A model generated the notes under the pieces. The model was not told the origin of the DNA. It saw only the letters and a list, made by a program, of their open reading frames with translations, and searched no databases. 15,212 bases of DNA, taken from contig JAQVGK010000019.1 of the NCBI GenBank assembly GCA_028696755.1, positions 1 through 15,212 on the forward strand, in the 5' to 3' direction. Within the stretch, counting starts at the first letter, position 1. Each line of letters starts with the position of its first letter. The DNA comes from Bacteroidales bacterium (GTDB lineage: Bacteria > Bacteroidota > Bacteroidia > Bacteroidales > ML635J-15). Of the stretch, positions 7,610 through 15,152 are shown one piece after another. A program made the position numbers and the translations under genes.

Positions 7610-7691
7610 TTTTGGGACAATTAGAACTGTTGCAAGCGTTCCGAACCCTTTCGGAAAATCCCAGCTTGCTTACAGTTCTTTTGTCCCAAAA
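7610..7691. repeat. 82-bp nested palindrome (long hairpin or MITE/REP-like unit)
   Basis: Four concentric pairs of arms are visible. TTTTGGGACAA (7610-7620) pairs perfectly with TTGTCCCAAAA (7681-7691). AGAACTG (7623-7629) pairs with CAGTTCT (7673-7679). GCAAGC (7632-7637) pairs with GCTTGC (7664-7669). TTCCGAA (7639-7645) pairs with TTCGGAA (7650-7656). The bulges between arms are only one to seven bases. Single-stranded DNA or RNA from either strand would fold into one long hairpin. It does not resemble an intrinsic terminator (no U-tract) and encodes nothing recognisable. Confidence 0.9.
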
Positions 7692-7891
7692 GAGCGGGGG
7701 GAACGGCGAAGCCCTCACGAGCAAAGCGAGTAACGTTCGGTTCTTCTTGATTTCTTTGTAACTTGTTGTTCACACCTATATTTAATTTTCATCGGTGTTC
7801 ACGAGCTCACTTCGTTCGGTAGATCAAGCAAGAAAGTTTGAAATGTAAAATAAGATATATTTCTGTAGGGTGTCCCAGTGTCGAAGTCAGG

Positions 7892-7921
7892 AAAGTGACA
7901 GTTTGAGTATAAAACAGATTG
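7892..7921. repeat. 30-bp direct repeat, copy 2
   Basis: It matches 7139-7168 with one mismatch (position 12, T for A). It ends 15 bp before the stop codon of polA, so it forms the start of the polA 3' untranslated region. Similarity stops soon after the 30-bp core on both sides. Confidence 0.9.
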
Positions 7922-7936
7922 CTAAGTTATGCCTTT

Positions 7937-10744
7937 TTAATGTGCATCCAACCAATTATCGCCCACACCCGATTCAACAAGCAAAGGAACATCAAGATTT
8001 ACAACGTTTTGCATTTCTTCCGTAACAATTGTCTGTACTTTTTCTAGTTCGGATTTTAACACATCAAAATTTAACTCGTCGTGTACCTGCAAAATCATTC
8101 TCGATTTGATATTTTCACTATCAAAGCGTTTATAAATGTTTATCATTGCAAGTTTTATGATATCGGCTGCCGAACCCTGAATTGGTGCATTAATGGCATT
8201 TCGTTCGGCAAAGCCGCGTACAATTGCGTTCTGACTGTTAATGTCGGGTAAATACCTGCGACGGCCAAAAAGTGTTTCAACATATTCCATCTCTCTTGCG
8301 ACAGCTATGCAATCGTCCATAAATTTTTTAACTCCCGGAAATGTTGCAAAATAGTTGTCGATCAACTCACGTGCTTCTTTTGGTGGAATATTTAATCTTT
8401 GTCCCAAACCAAACGCTGAGATGCCATAAATAATTCCAAAATTTGCTGTTTTTGCTTTTGCTCTCATTTCTCGAGTAACTTCCGATGCATCAACTTTAAA
8501 GATTTTTGCAGCGGTTGCAGAGTGAATATCAATGCTGTATTTATTAAAAGCATCAAGCATATTAACATCTTTGCTCAGATGAGCCATCAGCCTTAACTCG
8601 ATTTGTGAGTAGTCGGCAGAGAAAAATACATGTTCAGAATCAGATGCTACAAATGCTTTTCTTAAAAATCGGCCTCTATCATCTCGAATTGGGATGTTTT
8701 GCAAATTAGGATTATTGCTGCTTAGGCGGCCTGTTGATGTAATAGTCTGATTAAAACTTGTGTGAATCTTGCCTGTATTTTGATTAATAAGTTGTGGCAA
8801 AACATCAACATATGTATTAATAAGCTTGTTTATTCCGCGGTATTCGAGAATCTCTGCTACAATAGGATGTTTGTCGGCAAGCTTTACAAGTTCTTCCTCA
8901 CCAGTGCTATATTGCTTTGTTTTGGTTTTCTTTGGATTGGCAATAATCTTTAATTTCTCGAATAATATCACGCCTAATTGCTTTGGTGACGAAATGTTAA
9001 ACTTTTCGCCAGCAAGATCATAAATCTTTTGCTCAATCTCTCTTAATTCGTTGTTTAAATAAACGGAATGCTCTTTTAATATCTCGGGATTGAGGCGGAC
9101 TCCACTTTTTTCCATCTGGATTAGAACCTTAACCAATGGCATTTCGATGTCGAAGAATAATGAATTTAAACCGTCCGACTTAAGCTTTTTCTCAAATATA
9201 GTTTTCAATCTAAAAGTAATATCAGCATCTTCGCAGGCATAATCAGACACAACCCGCGGGTCAATATCTCTCATGTTTTTCTGATTTTTACCCTTAGCGC
9301 CAATTAATTCTTCAATCGAAATCATTTTATAGTTGAGATAAACCGATGCCAGCAAATCTAAATTATGCTTTTGTTCGGGCTCGATTAGGTAATGTGCAAT
9401 CATAGTGTCGAACATTGGAGCCGAAATATCAACACCATAATTGTTTAGTAGCGATAAATCGTATTTAATATTTTGCCCAATAATTAATTTCGATCTGTCG
9501 TTAAAAATTGGTTCAAACATTTTTATTACTTCACGGGCAGAATCAAGCTCGTCGGGCAGATTTACATACCAAGCTTTATTTTCTTCGGTAGAAAACGACA
9601 TGCCTATAATTTCATCTTCGAGAGTATTTAATCCTGTGGTCTCTGTGTCGAATGCGATCTCAGAAGAATTACTTAATTCCTCAAGCAAGTTTTCGATGTC
9701 GGAGTAGGTTTCTGCAAGCTGATATTTGACTTTTGAAGAATCAAAACAATTGCGGATGTCTTGGATAGACTCTGTTGGAGTTTCTGGAGCTACCCCAAAC
9801 AGGTCGAACTGCAACTGGGCCTGCGGAATAGGAGTTGAGCTTGATTTTGAAGTATTTACAGTTGTTGATTCCGTGTTTCCTGTTATTCTAGCTTTTAGTG
9901 TTCTAAACTCAAGCTCGTCAAAAATCGCATTTAGTTTATCAAAATCAGGACTTTCCAGAACTAATTCATCCATCGTTAAGTTGACTGGTACTTTTGTGTC
10001 GATTGTTACCAGATGTCTTGATAAATATAATTGTTCTTTTCCTTTTTCAATAGATTCTTTCTGCTTTCCAACAAGCTTATTAATGTTATCGTACAGACTG
10101 TCAATGCTTCCAAATTTTTCGATGAGCTTTGCCGCTGTTTTTTCACCTATCCCCGGAACTCCAGGTACGTTGTCAGAAGTATCTCCCCACAAAGCCAGAA
10201 TGTCAATTACTTTTGCAGGATTATCAATCCCAAATTTTTCGTTTACTTCCTTTATTCCAATAATTTCGGCAGCATTGCCCGAGCGACCGGGTTTGTACAT
10301 ATAAATATTCTCATCTACCAACTGAGCATAATCTTTGTCGGGAGTCATCATATAAACACAGTTCTCCTCATTGGCAAATTTCTTGGCTAAAGTACCTATA
10401 ACATCATCAGCCTCAAAACCTGAAATTTGTATAACTGGAATACGGTATGCTTCCAGAATTCTTTTGATGTATGGAATAGCAAGCTTAATATCCTCGGGTG
10501 TAGCTTCACGATTTGCTTTGTATTGAGGATAAAGCTCATGACGAAAATTTGGACCAGATGGATCGAATGCCACACCAATGTGGGTTGGCTTTTCTTTATT
10601 TAGAACTTCTTCAAGTGTGTTTACAAATCCAAATATGGCTGAGGTGTTTAATCCTTTTGAATTAACTCGCGGATTTTTAATAAATGCATAATAAGCTCTA
10701 AATATTAGGGCGTAGGCATCGAGAAAAAAGATCTTATTTTTCAT
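7937..10744 (-). CDS. polA: DNA polymerase I
   Basis: The 935-aa length is normal for a three-domain Pol I. Residues 1-290 are the 5'-3' exonuclease/flap nuclease, with the acidic motifs FEADDVIG (110-117) and TPDKDYAQL (134-142) and the helix-hairpin-helix GDTSDNVPGVPGIGEKTA (187-204). Residues ~345-525 are the 3'-5' proofreading domain, and its catalytic residues are present (D366 and E368 in FDTETTGL; Y502...D506 in DYACEDADIT), unlike in bacteria with a dead proofreading domain. Residues ~550-935 are the polymerase: TGRLSS (671-676), motif A DYSQIELR (711-718), motif B RAKAKTANFGIIYG (761-774) and motif C QVHDE (886-890). It acts in Okazaki fragment maturation and repair. It lies 53 bp downstream of the PKD/T9SS gene. 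No clear terminator follows. Confidence 0.98.
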   Translation of the reverse strand: MKNKIFFLDAYALIFRAYYAFIKNPRVNSKGLNTSAIFGFVNTLEEVLNKEKPTHIGVAFDPSGPNFRHELYPQYKANREATPEDIKLAIPYIKRILEAYRIPVIQISGFEADDVIGTLAKKFANEENCVYMMTPDKDYAQLVDENIYMYKPGRSGNAAEIIGIKEVNEKFGIDNPAKVIDILALWGDTSDNVPGVPGIGEKTAAKLIEKFGSIDSLYDNINKLVGKQKESIEKGKEQLYLSRHLVTIDTKVPVNLTMDELVLESPDFDKLNAIFDELEFRTLKARITGNTESTTVNTSKSSSTPIPQAQLQFDLFGVAPETPTESIQDIRNCFDSSKVKYQLAETYSDIENLLEELSNSSEIAFDTETTGLNTLEDEIIGMSFSTEENKAWYVNLPDELDSAREVIKMFEPIFNDRSKLIIGQNIKYDLSLLNNYGVDISAPMFDTMIAHYLIEPEQKHNLDLLASVYLNYKMISIEELIGAKGKNQKNMRDIDPRVVSDYACEDADITFRLKTIFEKKLKSDGLNSLFFDIEMPLVKVLIQMEKSGVRLNPEILKEHSVYLNNELREIEQKIYDLAGEKFNISSPKQLGVILFEKLKIIANPKKTKTKQYSTGEEELVKLADKHPIVAEILEYRGINKLINTYVDVLPQLINQNTGKIHTSFNQTITSTGRLSSNNPNLQNIPIRDDRGRFLRKAFVASDSEHVFFSADYSQIELRLMAHLSKDVNMLDAFNKYSIDIHSATAAKIFKVDASEVTREMRAKAKTANFGIIYGISAFGLGQRLNIPPKEARELIDNYFATFPGVKKFMDDCIAVAREMEYVETLFGRRRYLPDINSQNAIVRGFAERNAINAPIQGSAADIIKLAMINIYKRFDSENIKSRMILQVHDELNFDVLKSELEKVQTIVTEEMQNVVNLDVPLLVESGVGDNWLDAH

Positions 10745-10757
10745 ACAATATAAGTTT

Positions 10758-10780
10758 GGTCAAAATTAACAATTTTAACC
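10758..10780 (-). promoter_or_regulatory. Inverted repeat with a -7-like box upstream of polA
   Basis: Two 10-bp arms (10758-10767 and 10771-10780, one mismatch) surround AAC. The arm nearer polA contains TAATTTTG on the minus strand (10761-10768), which fits the TAnnTTTG -7 consensus. No good -33 TTG lies at a normal distance. It could be a weak polA promoter, an operator, or an AT-rich end signal of the upstream operon. Confidence 0.35.
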
Positions 10781-10797
10781 AAAAATCTATCACACAA

Positions 10798-12528
10798 TTA
10801 CTCGATAGTGATTTTTAACTTTTTGCTGCTGTATGCCGACGAAACCTGAAGAACATACAATCCTGGAACCATATCCTTAGCCTGGATAATAAATGGAGAG
10901 TTTTTAGCGACTTCGGAGAGCACTAATTTGCCTTCAATATTGTAAATGTCAATCCTGCTTTCGGGTTCAGTTATATTAACAAAAATTAAGTCGTCGGCAG
11001 GATTAGGATAAACAAAATCGGACAAAACAGAATTTTCGGACTTAAAAGTGGTTATGGTGGATTGTTGAATCATAAAATCCGAATTTATAATTTGTGGTTC
11101 TGATTCTGTAATTGTAATAAGTATTTCATCGCTTTCGAAACCGGGTTTCTCAACACTAAGATAGTATGAACCATACTCCAGATTGTCGAACTCAAAAAAG
11201 CCGTTTCCGTCGGTTAATCTAAAATCTAGTACTTGTTTAAAACTAGTCTTTAAGAATACAATCATGTTAGCGGCAAGTCCATCATTTGTCGTTATCGACT
11301 CAAACCAGTTTCGACCATAAATTTCTTCTTCGTAAGCTTCGTCGAACATGTACTTTACAGAACCAGCTATTCTACCGTTGTTTAGATAAATTTCGTCGTA
11401 ATAATAAAGGTAAGTGTTGTAAACAGTGTCCTCATACAAATTAATAAATTCGGCGTTCTGCCAGTAAACAGAGTTGTCGGAGTAAACAGGCGAGTATTTT
11501 GGGAAATATATTTCACCAACATCAAAATAGGGGATCAAATGTGTTTGATAAAGTTTATCTTTTGGTAAACTGTCAAAACGATAATAACCATCCTCAATAA
11601 TTTCGTAATCAATGGCATTATAATTATTTTCGTCAACTTCGAACAAAACAGCAATCCCATTTGGTAAAGGGGATTCTCCAGCATAAACATTTCCATTTAT
11701 GCTTGCAGTTTGAGGGGCAATGTAGTTCACATAAAGCTCTTTACATTCAATGTCCGTACAGCCGTAGTATGTGTTTATAGACAGGCATACATTGTAGGTT
11801 CCAGTATCAGAATAAACATGTAGAGGATTATATTCGTTTGAAGTTGTTCCATCTCCAAACTCCCACAAAAAGTAATCCTCTTCTCCATGAGAATTATTAA
11901 CAAATCTATACGCTCCGTCGAGATGGCCAAATGTTGTTGAATCAATAAAAAACGAAGCAATGCAATTGTTGTTATAGCCAATAGTTACGCAATTAGTGCC
12001 ATAGCAATCAATACCATTAGTTAAGGTAACGCAATAAGTGCCAGGGCTAAGATTTTCAACAATTTCGCCTTCATCGCCATTACTCCAAAATGCATAGTAA
12101 CAGCATGGAACATCAGAAAACCCATAAACTCTCGCCGATCCGTTGTTGTAATCAGGTGAGGTTGCATTATATGTCTCGAATTCGATTTGTAATGAACAAT
12201 AAGGTGAGTTTTGCGGTATCCCAATGTAAATTTCTTTAATCATCTGAGAATAGCACAAATTTGATGTGATTATTGTTAATCCAACTGTGTATATGCCTGG
12301 CGCAATATAATTATGGAAAGGATTCTCTTCAAAGCTATTGCTGCCATCTCCAAAATCCCAATAATAATGAACATTTCCTTCGTTGTGACTTACTGATGTG
12401 TTTTGAAATTGGACTTGCAATGGGTTAACTTCGCTGTATTGAAAATTTGCGTAACAAACGGCAAAACTGTTTCCTGCAAACGCGAGATTCAGCAGAATCA
12501 AGATAATATGTATCTTCACAGTTTTCAT
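10798..12528 (-). CDS. Secreted PKD-domain surface protein with T9SS type A sorting domain
   Basis: This 576-aa protein has a signal peptide at 1-23. Two PKD domains (~28-103 and ~190-267) each carry the hallmark W-[DE]-FGDG (YYWDFGDGS; LWEFGDGT). Between them, residues ~111-183 form a cysteine-rich SprB-like repeat (ENLSPGTYCVTLTNGIDC). Two carboxypeptidase-regulatory-like beta domains follow (~273-385; ~415-485, with LEYGSYYLSVEKPGF). The C-terminal 70 residues are a type A T9SS sorting domain: VYPNPADDLIFV, then IYNIEGKLVL, then MVPGLYVLQV, ending KLKITIE. It is therefore predicted to be exported by Sec, moved by T9SS and attached to or released from the surface. No enzymatic motif was seen, so adhesion or ligand binding is likely. 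Its ATG shares one base with the preceding stop codon (TAATG), implying translational coupling to the sigma-operon genes. Confidence 0.88.
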   Translation of the reverse strand: MKTVKIHIILILLNLAFAGNSFAVCYANFQYSEVNPLQVQFQNTSVSHNEGNVHYYWDFGDGSNSFEENPFHNYIAPGIYTVGLTIITSNLCYSQMIKEIYIGIPQNSPYCSLQIEFETYNATSPDYNNGSARVYGFSDVPCCYYAFWSNGDEGEIVENLSPGTYCVTLTNGIDCYGTNCVTIGYNNNCIASFFIDSTTFGHLDGAYRFVNNSHGEEDYFLWEFGDGTTSNEYNPLHVYSDTGTYNVCLSINTYYGCTDIECKELYVNYIAPQTASINGNVYAGESPLPNGIAVLFEVDENNYNAIDYEIIEDGYYRFDSLPKDKLYQTHLIPYFDVGEIYFPKYSPVYSDNSVYWQNAEFINLYEDTVYNTYLYYYDEIYLNNGRIAGSVKYMFDEAYEEEIYGRNWFESITTNDGLAANMIVFLKTSFKQVLDFRLTDGNGFFEFDNLEYGSYYLSVEKPGFESDEILITITESEPQIINSDFMIQQSTITTFKSENSVLSDFVYPNPADDLIFVNITEPESRIDIYNIEGKLVLSEVAKNSPFIIQAKDMVPGLYVLQVSSAYSSKKLKITIE

Positions 12529-14210
12529 TAGAATCGATAGCTAATACCTAATCTAACACCATATCTCGTGCTTCGGCGATCGGCTGGATTTAGTTTCTTA
12601 AATTCCGAAATTAATGCCCCTGACATATATGGTTCGGCAAATAATCCAAAATGCTCTCCGGTTCTGTATTGTAAATTAATTGCACCATAATAATTAAGAG
12701 TAAATTTGTTAAAATCTAGTGCCGAAACTTCAACAATATTGCCGTCCAAAATTCGATATGCTGTGCCACTATGATTTTGAAGTATGCCTAAAACAACTCC
12801 CGCTTTTGGCGTAATGATAAATTTACCATAGGAAAACTCATAACCACCAATTATTGGTACACCAAAATATGATAATTTGCTTTCTGCTGTTAATAGTCTG
12901 TCCTGCAATACCGAATCCTGCTTCGAAACAAGTAATGAATCGGTGAAATAGTATCGAGAAGAATCTACATAAGGAATGTAAACAATATTTCCCTGTAAAT
13001 ACTCATCAAGGTCGAGTATCATAGTTGTGTCGTAATCCCAGGCCGAATTCTCAAAGTAATTGTATGAATATACTGTTAAAGTGTCGTATGCCTTTATCAT
13101 TTGTGAAAACGACTCCGACTGACGTCCAAATAAAACTCCCGACTCAATTCTAAATCTGTTGTAATTATATGATAACGATAATCCAGCCGACCAACTTAAT
13201 TCGGGTTGAACACCCTTGTTGTACATAAGATTATTCGATAATAGCTCCTGATTAAGTGTTTTGGTTTTTACATCAAACAAATACGGAGAATAATAAAGAC
13301 CTGCTTCAAACCACGATTTATCAACTACTACAGGTTCACCTTTGTAATTATATCCTATTGTATCTTTTACAATCACTTCGTACTCGGGTATTCCTGCAAA
13401 AGCTTTATCTGCTTTCTCGAACCATTGTGGCTTATATGTCAACAATTTGCTATTCTTTATAAAAACTTTACTTAGACTAAGATCCAAATTTGGTTTGATT
13501 TGATTCGATATCCCAGAATTATTAATGTTTTTATCTTCGGCAATATTTATTGAGCTTTCAGTTTGCGTATTGTTTGCTAATGATACTGCGTCTGGGTTTT
13601 GACTATTAATATTTGATGTGTTTTCCAGAGACTTTGAAGTTGAGATTAAAACTGAATTACTGGCAACCACATTTTGATTCTTTGTTTCGTTCTGGTTATT
13701 ATTAAGAACAACTTCTGGAAAAACATTGGTGTTCTCGGAATCAGATTCAGGATTTTGTTTCTCAACGAACCCAGCTATCTCATTTTCGACAACTGAAATG
13801 TTGATTAATTCATTAAAAGACGCTATTTGTTTGTCTTCAATTTGGAGCGAATCGGAGTTTTGAACCAGATACTTATTTTCGTCAAAATCAACAAACTCGA
13901 GATCTGGACTATTATTTATTACGGCAACCGTACCAATAATTGCAGTTGTTAATATTGCAAGATAATAAACATTGAAGCTAAAAGGAGTAAAATGAATAAA
14001 CCTTTGGAACCATATAGCGGCAGCAACTCTCCTCCATATTTGCTCCGAAGGATTGATGCGAAAACCCTCGAAAGCATTTTTATACGATGCTTCTAGGCGT
14101 GGTCCGGCCATCTGCTTGTTGATGCCATTCCATACCTTTCCCGAAGGTTTCATTTGAAAATCATCAAAACCTTGGCGAAAGACATCTTCAATATTCTGCT
14201 TACTGTTCAT
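12528..14210 (-). CDS. Putative anti-sigma factor fused to an outer-membrane beta-barrel domain
   Basis: Taking the ATG at 14210 gives 560 aa; a TTG one codon upstream is also open but less likely. Residues 1-75 are soluble and basic towards the membrane, with a motif present twice (~11-31 FRQGFDDFQMKPSGKVWNGI; ~43-63 YKNAFEGFRINPSEQIW). One membrane helix follows at ~79-98 (YYLAILTTAIIGTVAVI). A long N/Q/S/E-rich linker spans ~100-290. The C-terminal ~250 residues alternate like a beta-barrel (WFEAGLYYSPYLF; GVPIIGGYEF; FGLFAEPYMSGAL) and end in the aromatic terminus YGVRLGISYRF. The start overlaps the ECF sigma gene by 11 bp. Inference: the N-terminus binds the sigma factor in the cytoplasm and the barrel sits in the outer membrane. 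Similar sigma-adjacent barrel proteins with a short N-terminal W-containing segment are common in Bacteroidota, usually annotated only as outer membrane or porin family proteins. Confidence 0.75.
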   Translation of the reverse strand: MNSKQNIEDVFRQGFDDFQMKPSGKVWNGINKQMAGPRLEASYKNAFEGFRINPSEQIWRRVAAAIWFQRFIHFTPFSFNVYYLAILTTAIIGTVAVINNSPDLEFVDFDENKYLVQNSDSLQIEDKQIASFNELINISVVENEIAGFVEKQNPESDSENTNVFPEVVLNNNQNETKNQNVVASNSVLISTSKSLENTSNINSQNPDAVSLANNTQTESSINIAEDKNINNSGISNQIKPNLDLSLSKVFIKNSKLLTYKPQWFEKADKAFAGIPEYEVIVKDTIGYNYKGEPVVVDKSWFEAGLYYSPYLFDVKTKTLNQELLSNNLMYNKGVQPELSWSAGLSLSYNYNRFRIESGVLFGRQSESFSQMIKAYDTLTVYSYNYFENSAWDYDTTMILDLDEYLQGNIVYIPYVDSSRYYFTDSLLVSKQDSVLQDRLLTAESKLSYFGVPIIGGYEFSYGKFIITPKAGVVLGILQNHSGTAYRILDGNIVEVSALDFNKFTLNYYGAINLQYRTGEHFGLFAEPYMSGALISEFKKLNPADRRSTRYGVRLGISYRF

Positions 14211-14763
14211 CAACGCTTAATTTCCGTTCTGCTTTTAACTCATTTAATACTGTTTGTAAATATGCTCTAGCTCTGCTGTACTGTGATTTAGAAGTACCAA
14301 CATTTATTTCGAGCATATCTGCAATTTCTCTATGTTTATAACCTTCGATTGCATAAAGGTTAAAAATTATTTTAAATCCCTGAGGCAATTCATTAATACT
14401 TTTTAGCAACTCTTCGCGAGTAAACTCATTAGTATCCATTTCATAGTCCTCAATATCTATTTCGGCAATACTGTCGAAGTCTTTATGAAAATCGTGCTTT
14501 TGCGACACTCTGTAATGACTTATAGCAGTATTAACCAATATTTTTTTCATCCATCCTTCAAAAGAACCTGTTTCACTATACTGATCTATTCTTGTCAGGA
14601 TTTTCACAAAAGCATCCTGCAGAATATCTTCAGCATCTTCTCTCGACTTACTGTACCTGTAGGCAATACCAAGAAATAACGCGGCGTATTTGTCGTACAA
14701 ACAACGTTGCGCTTTCTTATCCATGCGTTTACAGCCGGCAATTATTTCCTGTAAGTCAAGCAT
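14200..14763 (-). CDS. ECF-family RNA polymerase sigma factor
   Basis: The ATG at 14763 gives 187 aa, the normal ECF length. The frame is open further to a GTG at 14868, but those 35 residues (rich in Y, I and C) match nothing and cover the likely promoter. Region 2 is at ~18-85 (AQRCLYDKYAALFLGIAYRY, then EDAEDILQDAFVKI and EGWMKKILVNTAISHYR). Region 4 is at ~115-178 (INELPQGFKIIFNLYAIEGY, then HREIADMLEINVGTSKSQYSRAR, the helix-turn-helix). There is no region 1 or 3, as expected for ECF. It directs RNA polymerase to a small regulon that very probably includes its own operon. The stop codon overlaps the start of the putative anti-sigma gene, an arrangement that ties their expression ratio. 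Confidence 0.95.
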   Translation of the reverse strand: MLDLQEIIAGCKRMDKKAQRCLYDKYAALFLGIAYRYSKSREDAEDILQDAFVKILTRIDQYSETGSFEGWMKKILVNTAISHYRVSQKHDFHKDFDSIAEIDIEDYEMDTNEFTREELLKSINELPQGFKIIFNLYAIEGYKHREIADMLEINVGTSKSQYSRARAYLQTVLNELKAERKLSVDEQ

Positions 14764-14801
14764 TTTAATCAGTTTATCAGACCAAGCAATAACGCAAAAG
14801 G

Positions 14802-14823
14802 TTGCATTATTTATGCAAATATA
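14802..14823 (-). promoter_or_regulatory. Putative promoter/operator of the sigma operon
   Basis: TATATTTG on the minus strand (14816-14823) matches the Bacteroidota -7 box and would give a leader of about 45 nt to the ATG at 14763. No TTG/TTTG lies at a normal -33 distance. A perfect 6-bp inverted repeat, TTGCAT...ATGCAA (14802-14807 and 14813-14818, 5-bp spacer), overlaps the box end and the expected start site, a typical place for an operator. The promoter might instead be read by the ECF factor itself. Confidence 0.4.
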
Positions 14824-14940
14824 TTTATAAATGACATAAGTTGGTTTGTAAAATGGAAAAAGCAACACAAAATAAATTTATGTCCGCAGTTCAAGCACTA
14901 AAATCTAATATCTAAATCCTAAACAATATCGAGTGAAAAT

Positions 14941-14973
14941 CACAAATTACAAATCACAAATTACAAATTACAA
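14941..14973. repeat. Imperfect ACAAATTA-type tandem repeat
   Basis: The motif CACAAATTACAAAT is repeated with small variations over 33 bp, and single copies recur near 15105 and 15171. Such low-complexity AAATTACAAATT strings are frequent between genes in this phylum. Confidence 0.7.
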
Positions 14974-15007
14974 TGATTACTGCTAAGTTTGGAATTTGGA
15001 GTTTTTC

Positions 15008-15090
15008 GCCCCACACCCCTTGCATCCCTAAAGGGAGCCGTCGCACAATGCACAAGTGGGCAGGCTCCCTTTAGGGAAAAGGGGCAGGGC
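15008..15090. repeat. Long intergenic hairpin built on TCCCTAAAGGGAGCC
   Basis: TCCCTAAAGGGAGCC (15025-15039) and GGCTCCCTTTAGGGA (15063-15077) form a perfect 15-bp inverted repeat around a 23-nt loop. Outside it, CCCCTT (15016-15021) pairs with AAGGGG (15079-15084), and GCCC (15008-15011) can pair with GGGC (15087-15090). Repeats containing CCCTAAAGGG are widespread between genes in Bacteroidota. There is no U-tract after it on either strand, so it is not a standard terminator. Confidence 0.85.
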
Positions 15091-15136
15091 TGGCAAGAAT
15101 AAAAATCACAACCGAGCAACGCGAGCTCATAACCTG

Positions 15137-15152
15137 TCCCGATTTGTCGGGA
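15137..15152. repeat. Short perfect hairpin TCCCGA-TTTG-TCGGGA
   Basis: A 6-bp perfect stem has a TTTG loop and is surrounded by GCGAG/GCGACAGCGAG-type words. The style is the same REP-like one seen at 7517-7575. Confidence 0.7.

Larger units (their letters stand above)
7034..7936. other. 903-bp non-coding region between polA and the M16 gene, with palindromic repeats
   Basis: The region has three parts. 7034-7440 is very AT-rich. 7441-7740 is clearly richer in G+C and full of inverted repeats (listed separately). 7741-7936 returns to mixed composition. A related inverted pair lies at 7570-7582 and 7794-7806 (GGTGTTCGTGAGC against GGTGTTCACGAGC, 11 of 13 matching). An open frame on the plus strand over 7458-7733 is a by-product of the GC-rich repeats and shows no protein family. 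On the minus strand a 29-codon frame (7387-7298, starting MTKELESQLK) is followed by an overlapping frame ending at 7218. They could be remains of a small gene, but I cannot support a call. No RNA gene was recognised. Confidence 0.7.

Noticed and set aside
7458..7733. 91-codon open frame on the plus strand in the GC-rich block (Arg/Ser-rich)
   Set aside because: It lies across the palindromes, its composition is that of repeat DNA read through, it matches no known family, and no promoter or start context supports it.
7139..7921. Complete insertion sequence
   Set aside because: There is no transposase frame, and the flanking repeats are too long for a target-site duplication and are direct rather than inverted.
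9726..10304. 192-codon plus-strand open frame
   Set aside because: It is fully antisense to the exonuclease part of polA, whose motifs are intact on the minus strand; the translation has no recognisable features.
14764..14868. 35-codon N-terminal extension of the sigma factor from a GTG
   Set aside because: The added residues do not fit ECF proteins and overlap the -7 box and palindrome; the ATG at 14763 gives the normal length.
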